From positions 186,001-250,000 of the forward strand of contig ML991805.1 of assembly GCA_010094025.1 (NCBI GenBank): a stretch of 64,000 nucleotides of DNA, given 5' to 3'. The notes beneath the pieces were generated by a model. The model saw nothing but the letters and a program-made list of their open reading frames with translations, had not been told where the DNA came from and made no database searches. This DNA comes from Viridothelium virens (lineage: Eukaryota; Ascomycota; Dothideomycetes; Trypetheliales; Trypetheliaceae). Below are positions 46,408-58,920 of the stretch, one piece after another; the first letter of the stretch is position 1, and every line of letters begins with the position of its first letter. The position numbers and the translations under genes are program-made.

Positions 46408-47015
46408 CGTCACTCTGGGTTTGATTTATTGGAAAATAGTATAAAGAGTAGATATTGGTAAAGTAAGCCCCAGATTTGAGGACTTGCTTGTAATATGGCT
46501 GTTCATAAGTACTACAAAGACTTACGTTAGCGTCAACCAAGCCGATGCCCAAACTTATCACAACCCTTTCGCTCCAAGAATCATCGCCACTGAATTCTTT
46601 GTTTATTGTCCAAAGATTTGGCTGCATGACGTACGATTGAAATAGAATCTAGTATGTGTGACTAGGTTGTAAACCCGAGTCACTGCTGACAAACCGGCAC
46701 AGCAGGATCTTGAGCAAGCGTGCCAAGAAGATGTCGCCATCCAGCTGACTCGGTCCACCAATTTTCAAGAATACGGAAAACTGCGTGTATACTGTCAGTC
46801 GGTCCAAGAAGCCCATACAAGATTACCTGAATAAACAAGCCTCGGTTACTACGGCAGAAAACACTGATCGACAAAATCTGCTGGTGGTGTCACATATCTT
46901 CGGTGCTGTTTGGTACTGCTGTTCGGGTCATAAGTACATTTGAAGAATTTCCTGGCTGTTCTGTGCTCCAGTATAATCTACAAAGTTCGTTTTACCTTTT
47001 CATAATCATAAACAT
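46408..47015. other. Intergenic with possible upstream exon
   Basis: Includes the candidate exon 46526..46627 (see previous gene) and a minus-strand frame at 46680..46874 (FRILENWWTESAGWRHLL) without known domain. Confidence 0.35.
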
Positions 47016-48246
47016 TCATTCATCTTCCTCTATTTCCAGATAGCTAGTCCTCTTCATGTCCCTGCTGAGACGGTGCTCGCTGGTCAATTCAAATCCCCGC
47101 TCCTGTCGAATACGTAATACGTTGTCGGTACTGGCACCGTCTCCTTTGTTCTCATAATGTTTCCCACTGCTCAAATGTGAGCTACTTCGAGACACTATGT
47201 GGGCAAAGCGCTGGCAGAACGGTTTGAATAGAGGCCACGTTGGTGGAACAGACATGGCGATGATGACCAACCACTCCTCTACCTCTCCCCACGTGAAGAG
47301 GATTCCCAGATGATCTTTTTCACAGCGAATTAGCCAAAGGTTCACATTTCCTAATTCGTTGGATGAGTGACGGAAGACTTACATGACGCATCCGCGCCTT
47401 CAAGGAAGCCTGACGCCCATGTTCTTACAATTGCAGCAATTGATGCAATGACCCCAAGGCCAAGGAGCACACAGAGAAGTTGTTTAAGCCTCCTGTCGAT
47501 TTGTAACGACCACAGAACGTAAGTTGGTAGCAATGCTAGCACGAGGTCTGAGAGGGCAGCGACAGAGCCGATAACGTATGACAGCAGTACATAAGCCCGT
47601 GCGTTACACTGATCCTGTCGTAGTGGATCCCATATAGCGCTGACAGGACTGCAGTGGAACTGGGAATAGATCGCTATCGGAATGGAGATGAGGAAATTCG
47701 CCGCTGCCAAAAAAATGAGGGTGTAGCGTATTTTGGGATCTTCATGGAGCAATGTCAGCTTCGTATGGCACAATGCGAATACAAAGAATATTGAAAGTCT
47801 TACAAGCGAGTCCAGTGATTTCGATGAGGAAGACTGCAACCGCAGCCTTGCCGGTAGCAATAGCAATACAGAAAAAGAACACCGTAAGCCAAGTGAATTT
47901 CAGAAAGTTATGCGCTTCGCCTGTCTCCAGGAGGACAGTCATGTGATTCCCAAGGCCGTGTAATGCAGCCAATACGCCAAATACTTGGGTGACGACTGTC
48001 AGTCCCTATACTACGGGTTAATTATGCTCTTATGTTCTCGTGGAAGTCTAGCAGATTTCCTCCAGCGTCCCTTACCCAAGCCGCAATAGCCCAAAGCAGA
48101 GCTGTAGTTCCGAGATTGTTAATCCGAAGGCGTACGTATATGCGCAAAATAATCAGAATTGTTGCGAGCACCGCCAAGCTTAAGCCGGTGCGAACGCATG
48201 TAGGGCCCCGGCCGCCGTAGGCATGATATTGCTGGTAAAGGTCCAT
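47016..48246 (-). CDS. PTH11-like integral membrane protein (fungal rhodopsin-fold domain)
   Basis: Exons 48246..48076, 48005..47804, 47739..47383, 47314..47016 (introns 70, 64, 68 nt), 342 aa. Seven likely membrane helices, starting VRTGLSLAVLATILIILRIYVRLRI and ending GEVEEWLVIIAMSVPPTWPLFKP, the typical last helix of this family. SPVSAIWDPLRQDQC holds the conserved C-x-P loop residues. Fungal-specific seven-helix proteins of this type include Pth11, a surface sensor of Magnaporthe. Ligand unknown. C-terminal tail charged and cytosolic. Confidence 0.85.
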
Positions 48247-50599
48247 ACTGGAGATGATGCGTAGAACTCAACCAACGACGAGTTCTGATTTTCTCAATTA
48301 TTTAAGTCCACGCATTGCTTGTCGTGATGCCGTTTCGCTAGACCAACCCTATGATCAGCGTAGGGTAGCGTTTGGACCTTCTCAGGGATAAACAACTTGA
48401 AGGACGTTCATTGAGTCAAGAAGGTTCTAATGGTAAGAGACTAGATTTCCTTCTGTCGACCTTTTTAAGACCTCCCCAAGGCCTTCTCCAGTGGCTTCTC
48501 CAGTGGCTTTGCAGCTAAACACATAGTTCGGCTAACCTCAACCGAACCACCTAGCGTTCCATGACACGGCAAATTCCCCGACCAACCTTGAAATTCAGAG
48601 CCATGGAGACAATGTTTCAGCCCAACGCAAGACACACTACAGAATACCCGCGCAAATGAGCTAGCAATTCTTCCCGCCCCGCCATCTTCGGACCTCGTAA
48701 TGAGCATGTCGACCTTAAACGGTGTTAGGGAGACCATTATGGGCTACCGAAGCACCGAAGTGTATGTATGCGGATGGAAAGACGGCGCAACATGGTACGC
48801 TACGGAGTGCTCTAATGGCTGCAGACCATTTGCAGCAGGTACAAGAGGTGCGGCGGATTGCTAGCGTGCGACATCAGTGGTGCGAGTCAAGACGACTTCC
48901 AAAGGGGCACGAGGGGTTTCGAGCACAAATCCACTTCTGGCGTGATCTGTTGAGGGATCATTATAGTTCAGTAGATTAAAGAGCACATGGTCAGCCTTGC
49001 CCTCAGGAATTGTCCTTGGTTCAGGAAAATTGGCTATGGTCGTCGCGTCTTTATGACACTCTGTCACCCTGTGCTAGCGGTGGGCCGCAGCTATCTCCTA
49101 CACAGGCACGCGGGGGTGACAGGAAAGCGCACAGAATTTTTCCGTGCCTTGTTCGGCGGATGTTTACCGTGATCCGTATGGCGTATAACCCGCGCCTGGT
49201 ACTAATGCTCCTCAGCACCTCAGGTACCAAGGGAAATTGCGCTAGAGCGGGGAGAAACATCCGGGAGATGCCCACCGTGCAGTCGCGCTGCACGTTCCAT
49301 CTGCTTCACAGCGAATCGCGACAATGAGGTCTTGTGTCGATGTGGATCACCCCATCGAGACAAAGCGGAAGCGGAGCACAACCCATCCAGGCCGTCTCAT
49401 GGACATAACCAGATGAAGGTGTGATGGTCCTTCGCCATTGCTGGACTTTCTCATCTTGTCCCTTTCATTCTGCATTGGGCCTGGCGACTTGCTGAATTGC
49501 GTCTGCGGTCAAAGTCAATTTGTTTGTCATCATCTTTCAGTGGTACTCTAGCCAAGGACAGCCGAGTCGAATGGGGTGACATAGCAACGGTGTCTCGCAG
49601 TAGCCACCAGCATCTGTATAAGCGTAGGCTTTTGTCTGTGAATTGAATAGGCATCAGTAACCGGAATTTTCCGGCACTTTCGCCACTGTTATGTGATTTC
49701 AGTGCGCATTCACGTGCGCACCTATGGGCGTGTGTATTCAAGAAGTCTTAACTGCGCAGCCGGGATTTTGTCCCTTGCTGCAGATCGGTCACTACTGTAG
49801 ATCAAAAAGCCAAGGATCTTACGCCTTTGCTTTCAACTGCGCGACTGAGCGCTGTCGCTAAACCCGTAAAAGCGTCTTCAGTGGAAATGTGGGGTGAACG
49901 GCTGGTACGAATTGAATTAGACCCACTCAATCTGCGGTACTGTAGCGCCGTAAGACGAGGCGACGAGGCGATGAAGGTCCTAGCTGTACGGAAGTGATCG
50001 GCCCAGCCAGATAGCTACTTTAGTGAGTGGACTTACTCATTTCTTTCTCAAGCCAGATGGCGTGTCTACTCTAGTCGCCGACTGTCTCTCCACCCCTCTC
50101 CTTCCACGATGCCCAAGCAAATACCGAGATTTAGATCTTGCTATCGCTCGCAATGCTCCTGATGACGATTCTGAGATACCAAGATCCCGGGTCAGACTCC
50201 GGAATGGCGATGAGCCAGCGAGGCCGTGCGGCCCGTACTTTTTTCTGTGGCTGCGAGCTAGCACCGCCATATCAATGATTCATCTGGAGTTCCCCTGAAT
50301 CAGTCCGCTTGGACTCCGAGCTTCTTGACAACGCCGCAGCGAAGAGTGCGCCGCTCCCCACTCATGATATCCGTAACACCGTGACTCCGATCCGAACCCT
50401 CGAGCATACGATATCGTAGACTCTGCAATTCTGAGCGCTGTGAAAGCACCTTCTCAGCTCATCCTCATAACCGACGTTCCGTTCGAAGATAGATCCTAGT
50501 ATCCACGCTTCTGCAGCGATTCGATCGGTCCGGGACGGGACGGGCTGGAATTCGAGGACAGCAGTCTTTCACGCATTCTGCAATGGCCTGATCATTGAG

Positions 50600-51069
50600 G
50601 AGGACGACCACGTTCCGAAGCCGCACGGAAGAAGTTGTTGTACATCTACAAGCTTGCAAGATTTGATTATCGTAGGCACATCAATACGGTGGATGAGTAC
50701 ACATTGACAGATGGGGATTCCGAATATTATGGACAGGAGGAAGACGAGCAAGAATGTCCTGACGATGACCACTTGAGCACACCATATATTGTTTCTGAAG
50801 AAGACCCAGAGAAAGAGTCGGGCCACAATTCAGAATATGCCAAACAAAGAGAGCACAATGCAAAGGGGCATTTGTACTTGGTCGTCTTTATGAGGAAAAG
50901 CCGGATTCGGAGGATGAAAGTTCTTTGGGAAGCATCAGCTTTTATTACTAGCCTGGGCTCGGTTACAATCCGACGATATTACCCTGAACTTGACCGGGAA
51001 ACTTGTGGAGGCATTCACTCAACACAGGTAACAATGAAAGGGCACAATGATAGCCCACTTGTTGCGTGA
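50600..51069 (+). CDS. Possible exon, acidic open frame, no domain
   Basis: Open from 50600 to a stop at 51069, with a basic start (ARKKLLYIYKLARF) and an acidic middle (SEYYGQEEDEQECPDDD). No ATG at a sensible position and no homology that I recognise. Kept only because the amino-acid content is less random than its neighbours. Confidence 0.15.
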
Positions 51070-51782
51070 ACGCCATGTAGATGAGCACCGCACAGGTTAC
51101 TTCTCGGCCTGTGAGAACAGGTAGCAGTATGGGCAGTACGCCTCTCAGTTAAGAGGCGAGAGACTGGCGATTGTCAACACCCAGAAAGGCGACCTTCACA
51201 ATTGAGTAATATCGCAGAGTCGAAGGGAGTCCTATGATATTAGACGGTCTACAAGTGAACACTTCCCTCATGTGCTGGAACCTAACTTGTAGGGATGCAT
51301 GTGGGAGAAAGTAGCCCCGATGATTTGTATTAAATCCAGCAGATTCTCCCCTCACTCATTCTCGAGACACCTGAAAGCCTCGTTTACATCATTAAGTACT
51401 TTAGTAGGTTCATTCAGGATTTCGTCTAAATCAAGGCCACTCAATCTACTTTCGGTCTTCAAGGTAACGGTGAATGGTACGCGCGCATCAGGGGTTGTAA
51501 GTGTATGGGATCCACAATATCCCTGCAACGGACAGAAGGTCGGTCGCGCTTTTCAATTTGGCACGCTGGCTTCATGGTCTTCTCCATCTGTTCCATTCTT
51601 CGAATTACCTTTGTATCGTCTTGGCTTTTCGCTTACGAGACGCGACGGGACGTCCAAATAGTGCCTACCTAGCCAGTCATGATGAGATGGATAGAAAAAC
51701 AGCAGCCCATGTTGTAATTAATGACTATGCAGGATAACGATAATATCACAGATAAGCTTTTCTACGCCAGTCCTAGCTCGAA

Positions 51783-51840
51783 GGCAGGATTCGAACGCGT
51801 TCAGTACCCCGCGTGAGAATCGCGTTCGCTCGGCAATCGC
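51783..51840 (-). tRNA. Degenerate tRNA-like element
   Basis: The minus strand has a good T-loop core (GTTCGAATCC) and a GCCGAGCG D-arm-like start, plus an ATTCTCA loop. T-stem pairs only three of five and I find no matching acceptor stem, so probably a dead tRNA (class II-like) or chance. Confidence 0.2.
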
Positions 51841-52186
51841 ACTTTTCTAAACCTCAGCTTTGCGTTTAAGCCTCAAGCATAGCACCCGCCTTGACTAGTC
51901 TTTGAGAAAAACTGTACAGACTGCGGTTGTATACCATCGAAGACGGTTTCCTGCAAACGAGGTCGTTTTGAATGTAAACCTCGTCGAGTAAACCCTAGAC
52001 ACATGAAGTGTTATGAGGTATTTGTGATAAGGGCGTCCTGATCGAACACATTCTTCATTCTTGACTTTGACATGCAATTGAGGCACGGTAATCGTGTGAC
52101 TTCATTTCACGCTGGTTTCTGCCACCATCACGAATCACGACGTGCATACCGCTAAGTGCTTCAACTTCCACAGCAGCAGAGAGATT

Positions 52187-53398
52187 ATGGACGCCGGCCA
52201 GACTTACGAGGAGGACATTCGCGAAGCCAATCGATGGATTGAAGAGTTTACTCAGTCCTATGCTATGGGGGGACCTTTACACTCTCGACAGATGCTCGAA
52301 GATATAGACCGGCAGATGGAAGAAGGCAACGAGTATATCTATATCGATGATCTGAAAGGTCAAAAACAGAAAAATCGAACTACGGCTCCGCCTGAATGGT
52401 CACCAAGACCGTAAGTGGAAGTACGGAACAAGTTTAGAAGACTATACCCTCTTGCTTTTGTTCCATATAGACGAGGCTAGAAGCCGTCACAGTGGTTCAC
52501 TGACACAAGATGTCTAGGAGAGAGGCAACACTTCATTATTCCAGCTTTGAGTCCGTCGTCAACCACAACCCCGAGTGGCCACAAATGAGGCCCTGGGTGC
52601 AGCATCCCGTATGGATTTCCCTAAGTCCACTTCAATTCCGAGAAGAACATTCCCTAGCAGATACCCACAGAATATTTGGGGGTTGGCAGGACGTATGGCA
52701 AAAAAGCGAGGCTTATCGTTCCCTAAAGCAACATCTTATGACTGCACATCTCGACACTACAATCAGTAAGGTTGTCTGCTTTGCCCTTGGTCCTCCATCA
52801 TACAAAGGCGAAAAAGAGCAAGAAGAATATCAGTTGGGCCGCTCTCATTCTCAGTATGCGGCAGCATTGACAATAGCGAAGATCTTCGAGGATAGATTTG
52901 GAAGTTCCGTTGGTTGCTTCGCCCAGGATCCAATTTATAGCGAAAGGGACAAGGCCTTCTTGCGCTCGATAGGCTTTACTCCTCTGGATGATCCCAAGGG
53001 CTTCCTCAAGGTCGATGCTCAGACATTGGTTCTTTCCATCTCCCCTAACGTGCCTGTAAAGCAGGTCATTGCCGATATACAGTGGCCTGCTGCTATGGTG
53101 TGTAACACTGTGAAGGAAGGCGGTGAGGAGAAAAAGAAATGGGAAGAGTTCCTTGACAACGACAGAGAGATTTGGATCGCGTAAGTGAATTCCTTGGCAT
53201 TAGGCTTAAGAGGTCTTCGCAAGAATAGCTCGGCTAACACAAAGTAGGCCATATAGCACAGATCCTGATTCCCCTCGCGTACGAGAAATGGTCGAGCATT
53301 ACAATAGCATGGCATTCCCCACGAACGAGGATGACAAGTTCGGAGATCTGACCATTTACCTTCGAAAAAATTTGCAACAGAGGGGTGATCTGCTATAG
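52187..53398 (+). CDS. SRR1-like domain protein
   Basis: Exons 52187..52410, 52518..53180, 53248..53398 (introns 107 and 67 nt, both GTAAGT), 345 aa. The SRR1-like domain reads VVCFALGPPS, HSQYAAALTIAKIFEDRF, CFAQDPIYSERDKAFLRSIG, LDDPKGFLKVDAQTLVLSIS and PNVPVKQVIADI. The N-terminal ANRWIEEFTQSYAMG...RQMLEDIDRQMEEG also matches fungal members. Plant SRR1 acts in light and clock signalling; yeast relatives are linked to haem and stress. Molecular function unknown. ATG 52187 is the first in frame. Confidence 0.88.
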
Positions 53399-53670
53399 AG
53401 CAATGCATTACTCTAGTTGCACTTTGATTGCAAATGCAATAACTTGAACTTGGCAATAAATCCTACCATAATGATATTATCTCCAATGTCACATGGATAC
53501 TGGAGTTCTCTAGACTATGTTATGGCCAAACTTCAGAATAAACCATTCAATCCTAAGCAAGCTAGAGAACTTCAAGAAAAGTACAAAGTCCCGTTTCAGT
53601 AATGAGCAGAGCTTCAATACTTTAAGGCACGTAACGCACAATCTGTATTGCGCTTCAAGCAATCATCATT

Positions 53671-53902
53671 CATTAGTACCATAAAACAATCATAAGTTAT
53701 AGCCTTTCCGATGAGGCTGGCCAAGAATACCAGGGAATAGCTCATGAACCCATGCCAACTTGACCAATTGATTCAGTTTCCTCTTCCATTAGTACCATAA
53801 GATGATCATAAGTGGTAGCCTTTCCAATGGGATTGGCCAAGAATACCAGGGAGCAGCTCATGAACCCATTCCAGCCTGACCAAGTGATTCAGTTTCCTCT
53901 TT
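53671..53902. repeat. 116-bp imperfect tandem duplication
   Basis: Unit 1 53671..53786 and unit 2 53787..53902, about 90 percent alike (CCATAA..ATCATAAGT..TAGCCTTTCC..GGCCAAGAATACCAGGGA). Unit 2 contains the last 15 codons and stop of the MYND gene on the minus strand, unit 1 is a decayed copy just downstream. Confidence 0.85.
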
Positions 53903-55083
53903 CATTTCTGCAATCCATCCATCTACCTCTGAGTGTCTTGGTAGAACCAAACATGTAGCCTCGTCCTCTAGCCTGATGATTTTCTCCTTGATGAGCCTCT
54001 TCCGTTCAGCAGCTACTGAATTTATAGCCTGATCGAAAAGCCCTTGCCGCTTCGCTTCGTAGTCGGTTAAGTTATCTAGCGCAATGATCTCGTGGAGTTT
54101 CAGAGCCCCAGGACTTTCCTGCCAAGCCTTCAGTGTATGATCCATAGTCCGAGTGAAATGCCAGATGAACACATTGCGGAATTCTTTCTCGGTATCGACT
54201 TCGGCATCTCGAATGGCTCCCCGGGTATACTCCTGCCTGATTGCGTATAGATCGCGCTCGATCTCTAAACCATTGATTCGTGTGGATCTGTACTCTTGCC
54301 AGGGAACGACAACATCGCGATTGCCGAACTGAGCCCCTGCTAGATCCAAAACATAGACTTCATCGCTCTTCAGAGTTATCTTCCAGATATCATGGAGTGT
54401 TGGTCTTGGGCCTTGATCAACGTACATAGGCGATCGGTATTTGGTTCCAACATTGTGCCTTACTTCTCTGATGTCTTTGGTGCTGTGAGTGATACCTAGT
54501 CGAAAGATGTTAGCTGGGACGATCTTTTTGAATTTAGACATTGAGGCCTCGATGGCTGCTGATGTTGAAAAATGTGTCGAAACATCTTAAGGTATGGGTC
54601 CATGTTTCAGGCGCTCTTACCAAAGAACAAAGCTTCCACCAGCGCTGTCGTATGGAACAAAGACTCAGTACACTGATGGTAAGTCAAGACTGTCAGTAGA
54701 TCTTCGACATTTGAGAATTCGTTCGCTGAGAAGTCGGCAAACACGCTCTCTGGAGCTATTGGATCCTCGTGAATGCGTAATTCATTGCCGTCAGGGACTA
54801 CACGACTTATTGCCGTGGAGAAATGGTGCATTGCGAAATGGTAGAAAAGGTCTCGCACGATTTGGGCTGCGCGAAATAGACATCGCCTTTGCTTCCATTT
54901 CGTGCAGTCATTTTCGTGCCTCGGCCTATGATTTTCCCAGCAAGTATCCGAGCAGTAGGGCGTCTCCGGAATTAAGCCTCCGTGCAGTGATGGCGATTCT
55001 TTGCAGCTTGCACAGACTAGACCTGTGAGAGTTTGGCAATAAGTACATCCGATTCGCCCTGAAGCTCCTGCAGCAAGAGGCAT
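53858..55083 (-). CDS. MYND-type zinc finger protein
   Basis: Exon 1 54621..55083, intron 54559..54620 (62 nt, GTAAGA), exon 2 53858..54558; 387 aa. The finger is C13-x2-C16-x7-C24-x2-C27-x16-C44-x3-C48-x7-H56-x3-C60, the classic MYND spacing. The rest is a fungal-specific region (DIWKITLKSDEVYVLDLAGA, WHFTRTMDHTLKAW). No SET domain, so probably a protein-binding adaptor. An alternative acceptor three bases later would drop one Ala. Its 3' end lies inside the 116-bp duplication. Confidence 0.85.
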
Positions 55084-58000
55084 GTTTGAGGATTGAGAAA
55101 GAGTTCTTCGCGCTTGTTGTTGCTCAATTGATAGGATTCATCGTAAGTTAGCATGATAATCACAGATGTCCCTGATCAAGACTGTGGCTTTGCTACGTGT
55201 GAGATGTGCCAAAACAAGCCCAGTCATTCCAAAGAGCAGAGGAAAAACAAGCCAGAATGACTTGAGATTATGGCTTCTGGCAAAATAGACAGCAGGATGA
55301 TGGAGGGCAAAGACTATTGGTCCCGTCTTTGCTATTCTTTTCGATTGAAACATGAGGTTTCAGCACATAACATGATTTTTATTGGGTACCAGTGATCTTT
55401 GAGGCTGATCCAGGACATCTAGGCGCGTCCAAGCCGCGTTATCTCCATATCACCGCCCACTTCTGCAAATGATACGATGTAGGATTTGCGAGAGGTCATT
55501 CAGCAATACTCAGCCGCCATGCTGGATTCGCACTGTTCCAAAAAGAGGCAATCCGGCGAAAAGTAGGAGAGACAGCAGGTACAAGTCTGTATGGATACTC
55601 ACGCCGCTGTTTATTCGGCAGGCCCGATCGGGAAAATGGACAAGGGATTCACGGAATAGCCAAAAGGCAAGTCCATAGTTCACACACAATGAAGTGCCTT
55701 GACTTAACATTGGTCCCTATGTTCCTTTGTTATCCACGAATATCCCTGCTAAGTTAAGTTATTTTGGAGATTCGATTTGATAATCTTTTACGTACTGTCG
55801 TATCTGTACTTTTCAATTGGAGGTGTTTGTCTGTGATCTAGGCATAAAGGGACTGGTCCTCGTTCTTTGTGGAGGGTTTACCCTCGACTCGCCGCCTCGG
55901 GGAGTTCAAAGAGCAGGAAAGTGTGGTCAACAAAGGCCAGTCAGTCTTTCTTTCATGCTATTGTTGCTTTGTTTCGTCTCCGGCGTGCCTAACTGCGTCT
56001 GCCTGCTGGGCTCATGGGTTTCTTCTACAGTCAGAAAAGAACTCGTGATAATCACCATCCTGACTGCAGTAGTCCCGTGGCGTCAGATCGGCCTCCCTCT
56101 GAGTGTCAATCCGGAGAGAAGAGTGTATCCACCAAGGCGGTTGATGAATGGCTGAGGATGTAAAGTCTAGTTGGCTGTTTCATATTTTTAACACGCACTA
56201 ATTGGACCTCTGGACACATGGCTGATAGATTCAGTAGACTGTTGGACCAGCTTCATTAAGTGCTCCCACCTACAAGATATTGGCAATCATAATCTGCAAA
56301 CGCTACCGAGACCATCCTACGGCCGCTATTCGAGATCCATTTCTTTCAATAGAGGTCTACACATTGTTTCCTTCGGAGCAACTTGCAGCACATGGCATTT
56401 TGTACATCCACTGACTCGTTGCATTGGTATCTCTATCCCTGATTTCCCGTCCAGCCTTGGAGGCCGCGTATGAATCTCATGATGGGCACAAGTTCTAGAC
56501 ATTTTGATCCAATGCCTTCGCTGCAATGGGTATGATCTTGAGCGCTATCTTTTCCATTTGCAGCCAAATACTTCGTGATGGGCGGTCTTGACAGGTTTCG
56601 TGGGAAATGGTTCAGGGGGAAGGCTCGGCTACATGCGGTGCGGAAAGCGTCGGTCCCTTGGATTGGCTGATGAGGTCGGGGTTGCGGTGACTCTTTTCAA
56701 CTTGCATCATCCCTCCGAGGCTCCTCCTCCACATTCTGAAGGACTCAGGTACTCTACCCGCTGTACGACGTGTCGACTTACGACTCTCTCATCCCTAGAT
56801 GAGGTCGTCTTCAGTGTACAACGCTGTCCGACTGGGTCAACTCCATCGACAACCGACGCGGCGCTTGTTACCTTAGCTGTGCCACTCTTGTGTTGCCTCA
56901 CCGGCAATGACTCTCAAGTGCGCTTCCAATGCAGGCATACAACGCAAGCAACGTCAGCAGAGGGAGCTTATCGCTTACGGCTTTTCAACAAAGTCGACGT
57001 GGCCCTCATAACCAGACAGCGAAATCTGCAATGTCACCATTTATTACGCGGATGAGCGACAACGGTTGCATATCTGGCTTAGTGCGAGGCTACCGGTAGG
57101 ATGCACGCGAAGCCTTGGCATGACTCTTGCGCCCTACATACAAGGCAGATTCAGCTGGATTTCATGGGCTTCTCCAGAGCTATAAGTAGATTCCCCGTCT
57201 CTGATTTTGCTCGTGTTCGTGTAAGCACAATCGAGTTCAGCGACTCTCGATCCAAGTCGCACAATCTTTCGTCATAGATGTGCTATTGTTTTCATCCAAC
57301 CAGAAGCTTTCTTGCATCGACAACAATACAAAGTCCATCCTATCGTCTTCCCGAACCGTGAATTTCTACTTTCACTCTCATAATCCATATCCACTTCAAT
57401 TTGTGCATCAGCATTCGCAACAATGTCATCATCTTCCCGAGACAAATCTTCCACATCATCCGCAACGGCGGACAATGCCTCGATTGTCTCTTCATCTACT
57501 ACTAATTCGACGACACGACTCATCGACCAATCAAAAACCCCCCAACGGCAGGCACCCCAGCCCTCAGGCCAACAATCGGCTGCTTCAAATTACAGACATC
57601 CTCAGACCAGACATCGGGAAGCGATTGTGAGCTGGCTCTCGATGAAATAGCCTCAACAGCTGCGCAATCTGCTCAGCGATGAATGTTACGGCAAGGACGC
57701 ATCCAGCGGCTACGCTAGTAGGGCGTTCTTCTGGCGTTTGGCGTGATGGAGTTACATTTCGGGAGGTGGATATCCTTCCCGATCTCATCAGAGATCCCAG
57801 GGTCTTTTCGTTACAGTGGAAAATGTGGCATACCTCAACATCGGATTTATTTACAATAATTGAGTACCTGTGATGAATTTTTATACACTCACTTTCTATG
57901 AGAGCCAATGGGGTCATCTTGACGAAAATGGCGAGTTTATGTATGGATGTCACTAAGCGGGAGCGGAGCTTTGCCTACCCACTCACTACAGCACATACTC

Positions 58001-58920
58001 GCGATAGAATATGTCCGCCCTATTTTCTTTATCTCGTACTTTAGCTCCTGTGCTCAGTTTCTGCTCAAGTATAATCTTTGCCGGATGTCAGCAACAAGGA
58101 TTATGGTCGAGTAGGGAACGACACATTAGAACGTGCAGAAATGAGTCTTCCTGCACTCACCTTTTCCTCAATTCGTAAAAATGCAACTTTCGCTTTACTG
58201 ATGAGAACAATCTTTAATTCTTTCTGCATTAGTTCAGGACGTTTTCTAATCACTTCATTTGATCTGCATTCATATGAGGAGCTTCAGAGTATTCTGAGGA
58301 GGTCTCTGAATAAGTTTTCTACTTCTGAGACCTGGATTTACATGCCAAGGCCAATTTCTCGTGATATATTGATATTCTAAGCCCTTCTAAAATCTGGTCT
58401 CAAGTTCTCAACGTGCGACCTGCAAACATGATAGTCGATGTGCGTCGTATTAAGTCATTCATGTATGTGGCGATTGTGCATCGTTCCGGAACTTGTGTCA
58501 TTCGCTATTGAATATCTTTTGGCGCTTGATATATACGTAGAGCCTGTGGTACACTAGTCATACGTTGCGCAAGCTCAATGGATGGACGAGTCGCTTGACC
58601 AATCGATTTCTAATCGATGCTGGAATGGTCCGTTTGAGCTGTACAGACAAAGAAGAAGGCTAGTTTCAAGTAGTGAGTTTATTTTGTACTGTCCAGGTAA
58701 CACAGCCATGAAGCAGTTGCATATAGGGTCACGGGGCTGTCAGAAGGTGACTATCGACATGCAGGTTTCTTGCAGCACTACGTCAGGGCCCCATCTTCCT
58801 TATGAAAGCTATTCTCATTTGCCTTCTCCTGTCTCTTTAGGCTGCTTGACTTACTTCAGCATCACTCAACTACTACGAACGCCTTACGGCATTGACGTGG
58901 ATTCTCTCTATCAGCCTGAA
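55084..58920. other. Gene-poor 3.8 kb
   Basis: No convincing gene except a possible small one at 57423..57650 (next entry). Short frames without motifs; mixed AT-rich stretches. Confidence 0.35.
57423..57650 (+). CDS. Possible small Ser/Gln-rich protein
   Basis: 75-codon frame with an ATG in good context (ACAATGTC), Ser/Thr-rich start (MSSSSRDKSSTSSATADN). The frame passes a GTGAGC donor near 57628, so a spliced longer product is possible. No domain. Confidence 0.2.
   Translation: MSSSSRDKSSTSSATADNASIVSSSTTNSTTRLIDQSKTPQRQAPQPSGQQSAASNYRHPQTRHREAIVSWLSMK

Larger units (their letters stand above)
48247..52186. other. Gene-poor 3.9 kb
   Basis: No complete gene recognised. Contains an acidic open frame (50600..51069) and a degenerate tRNA-like element (51783..51840), given separately. 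Other short frames lack motifs. Confidence 0.35.
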
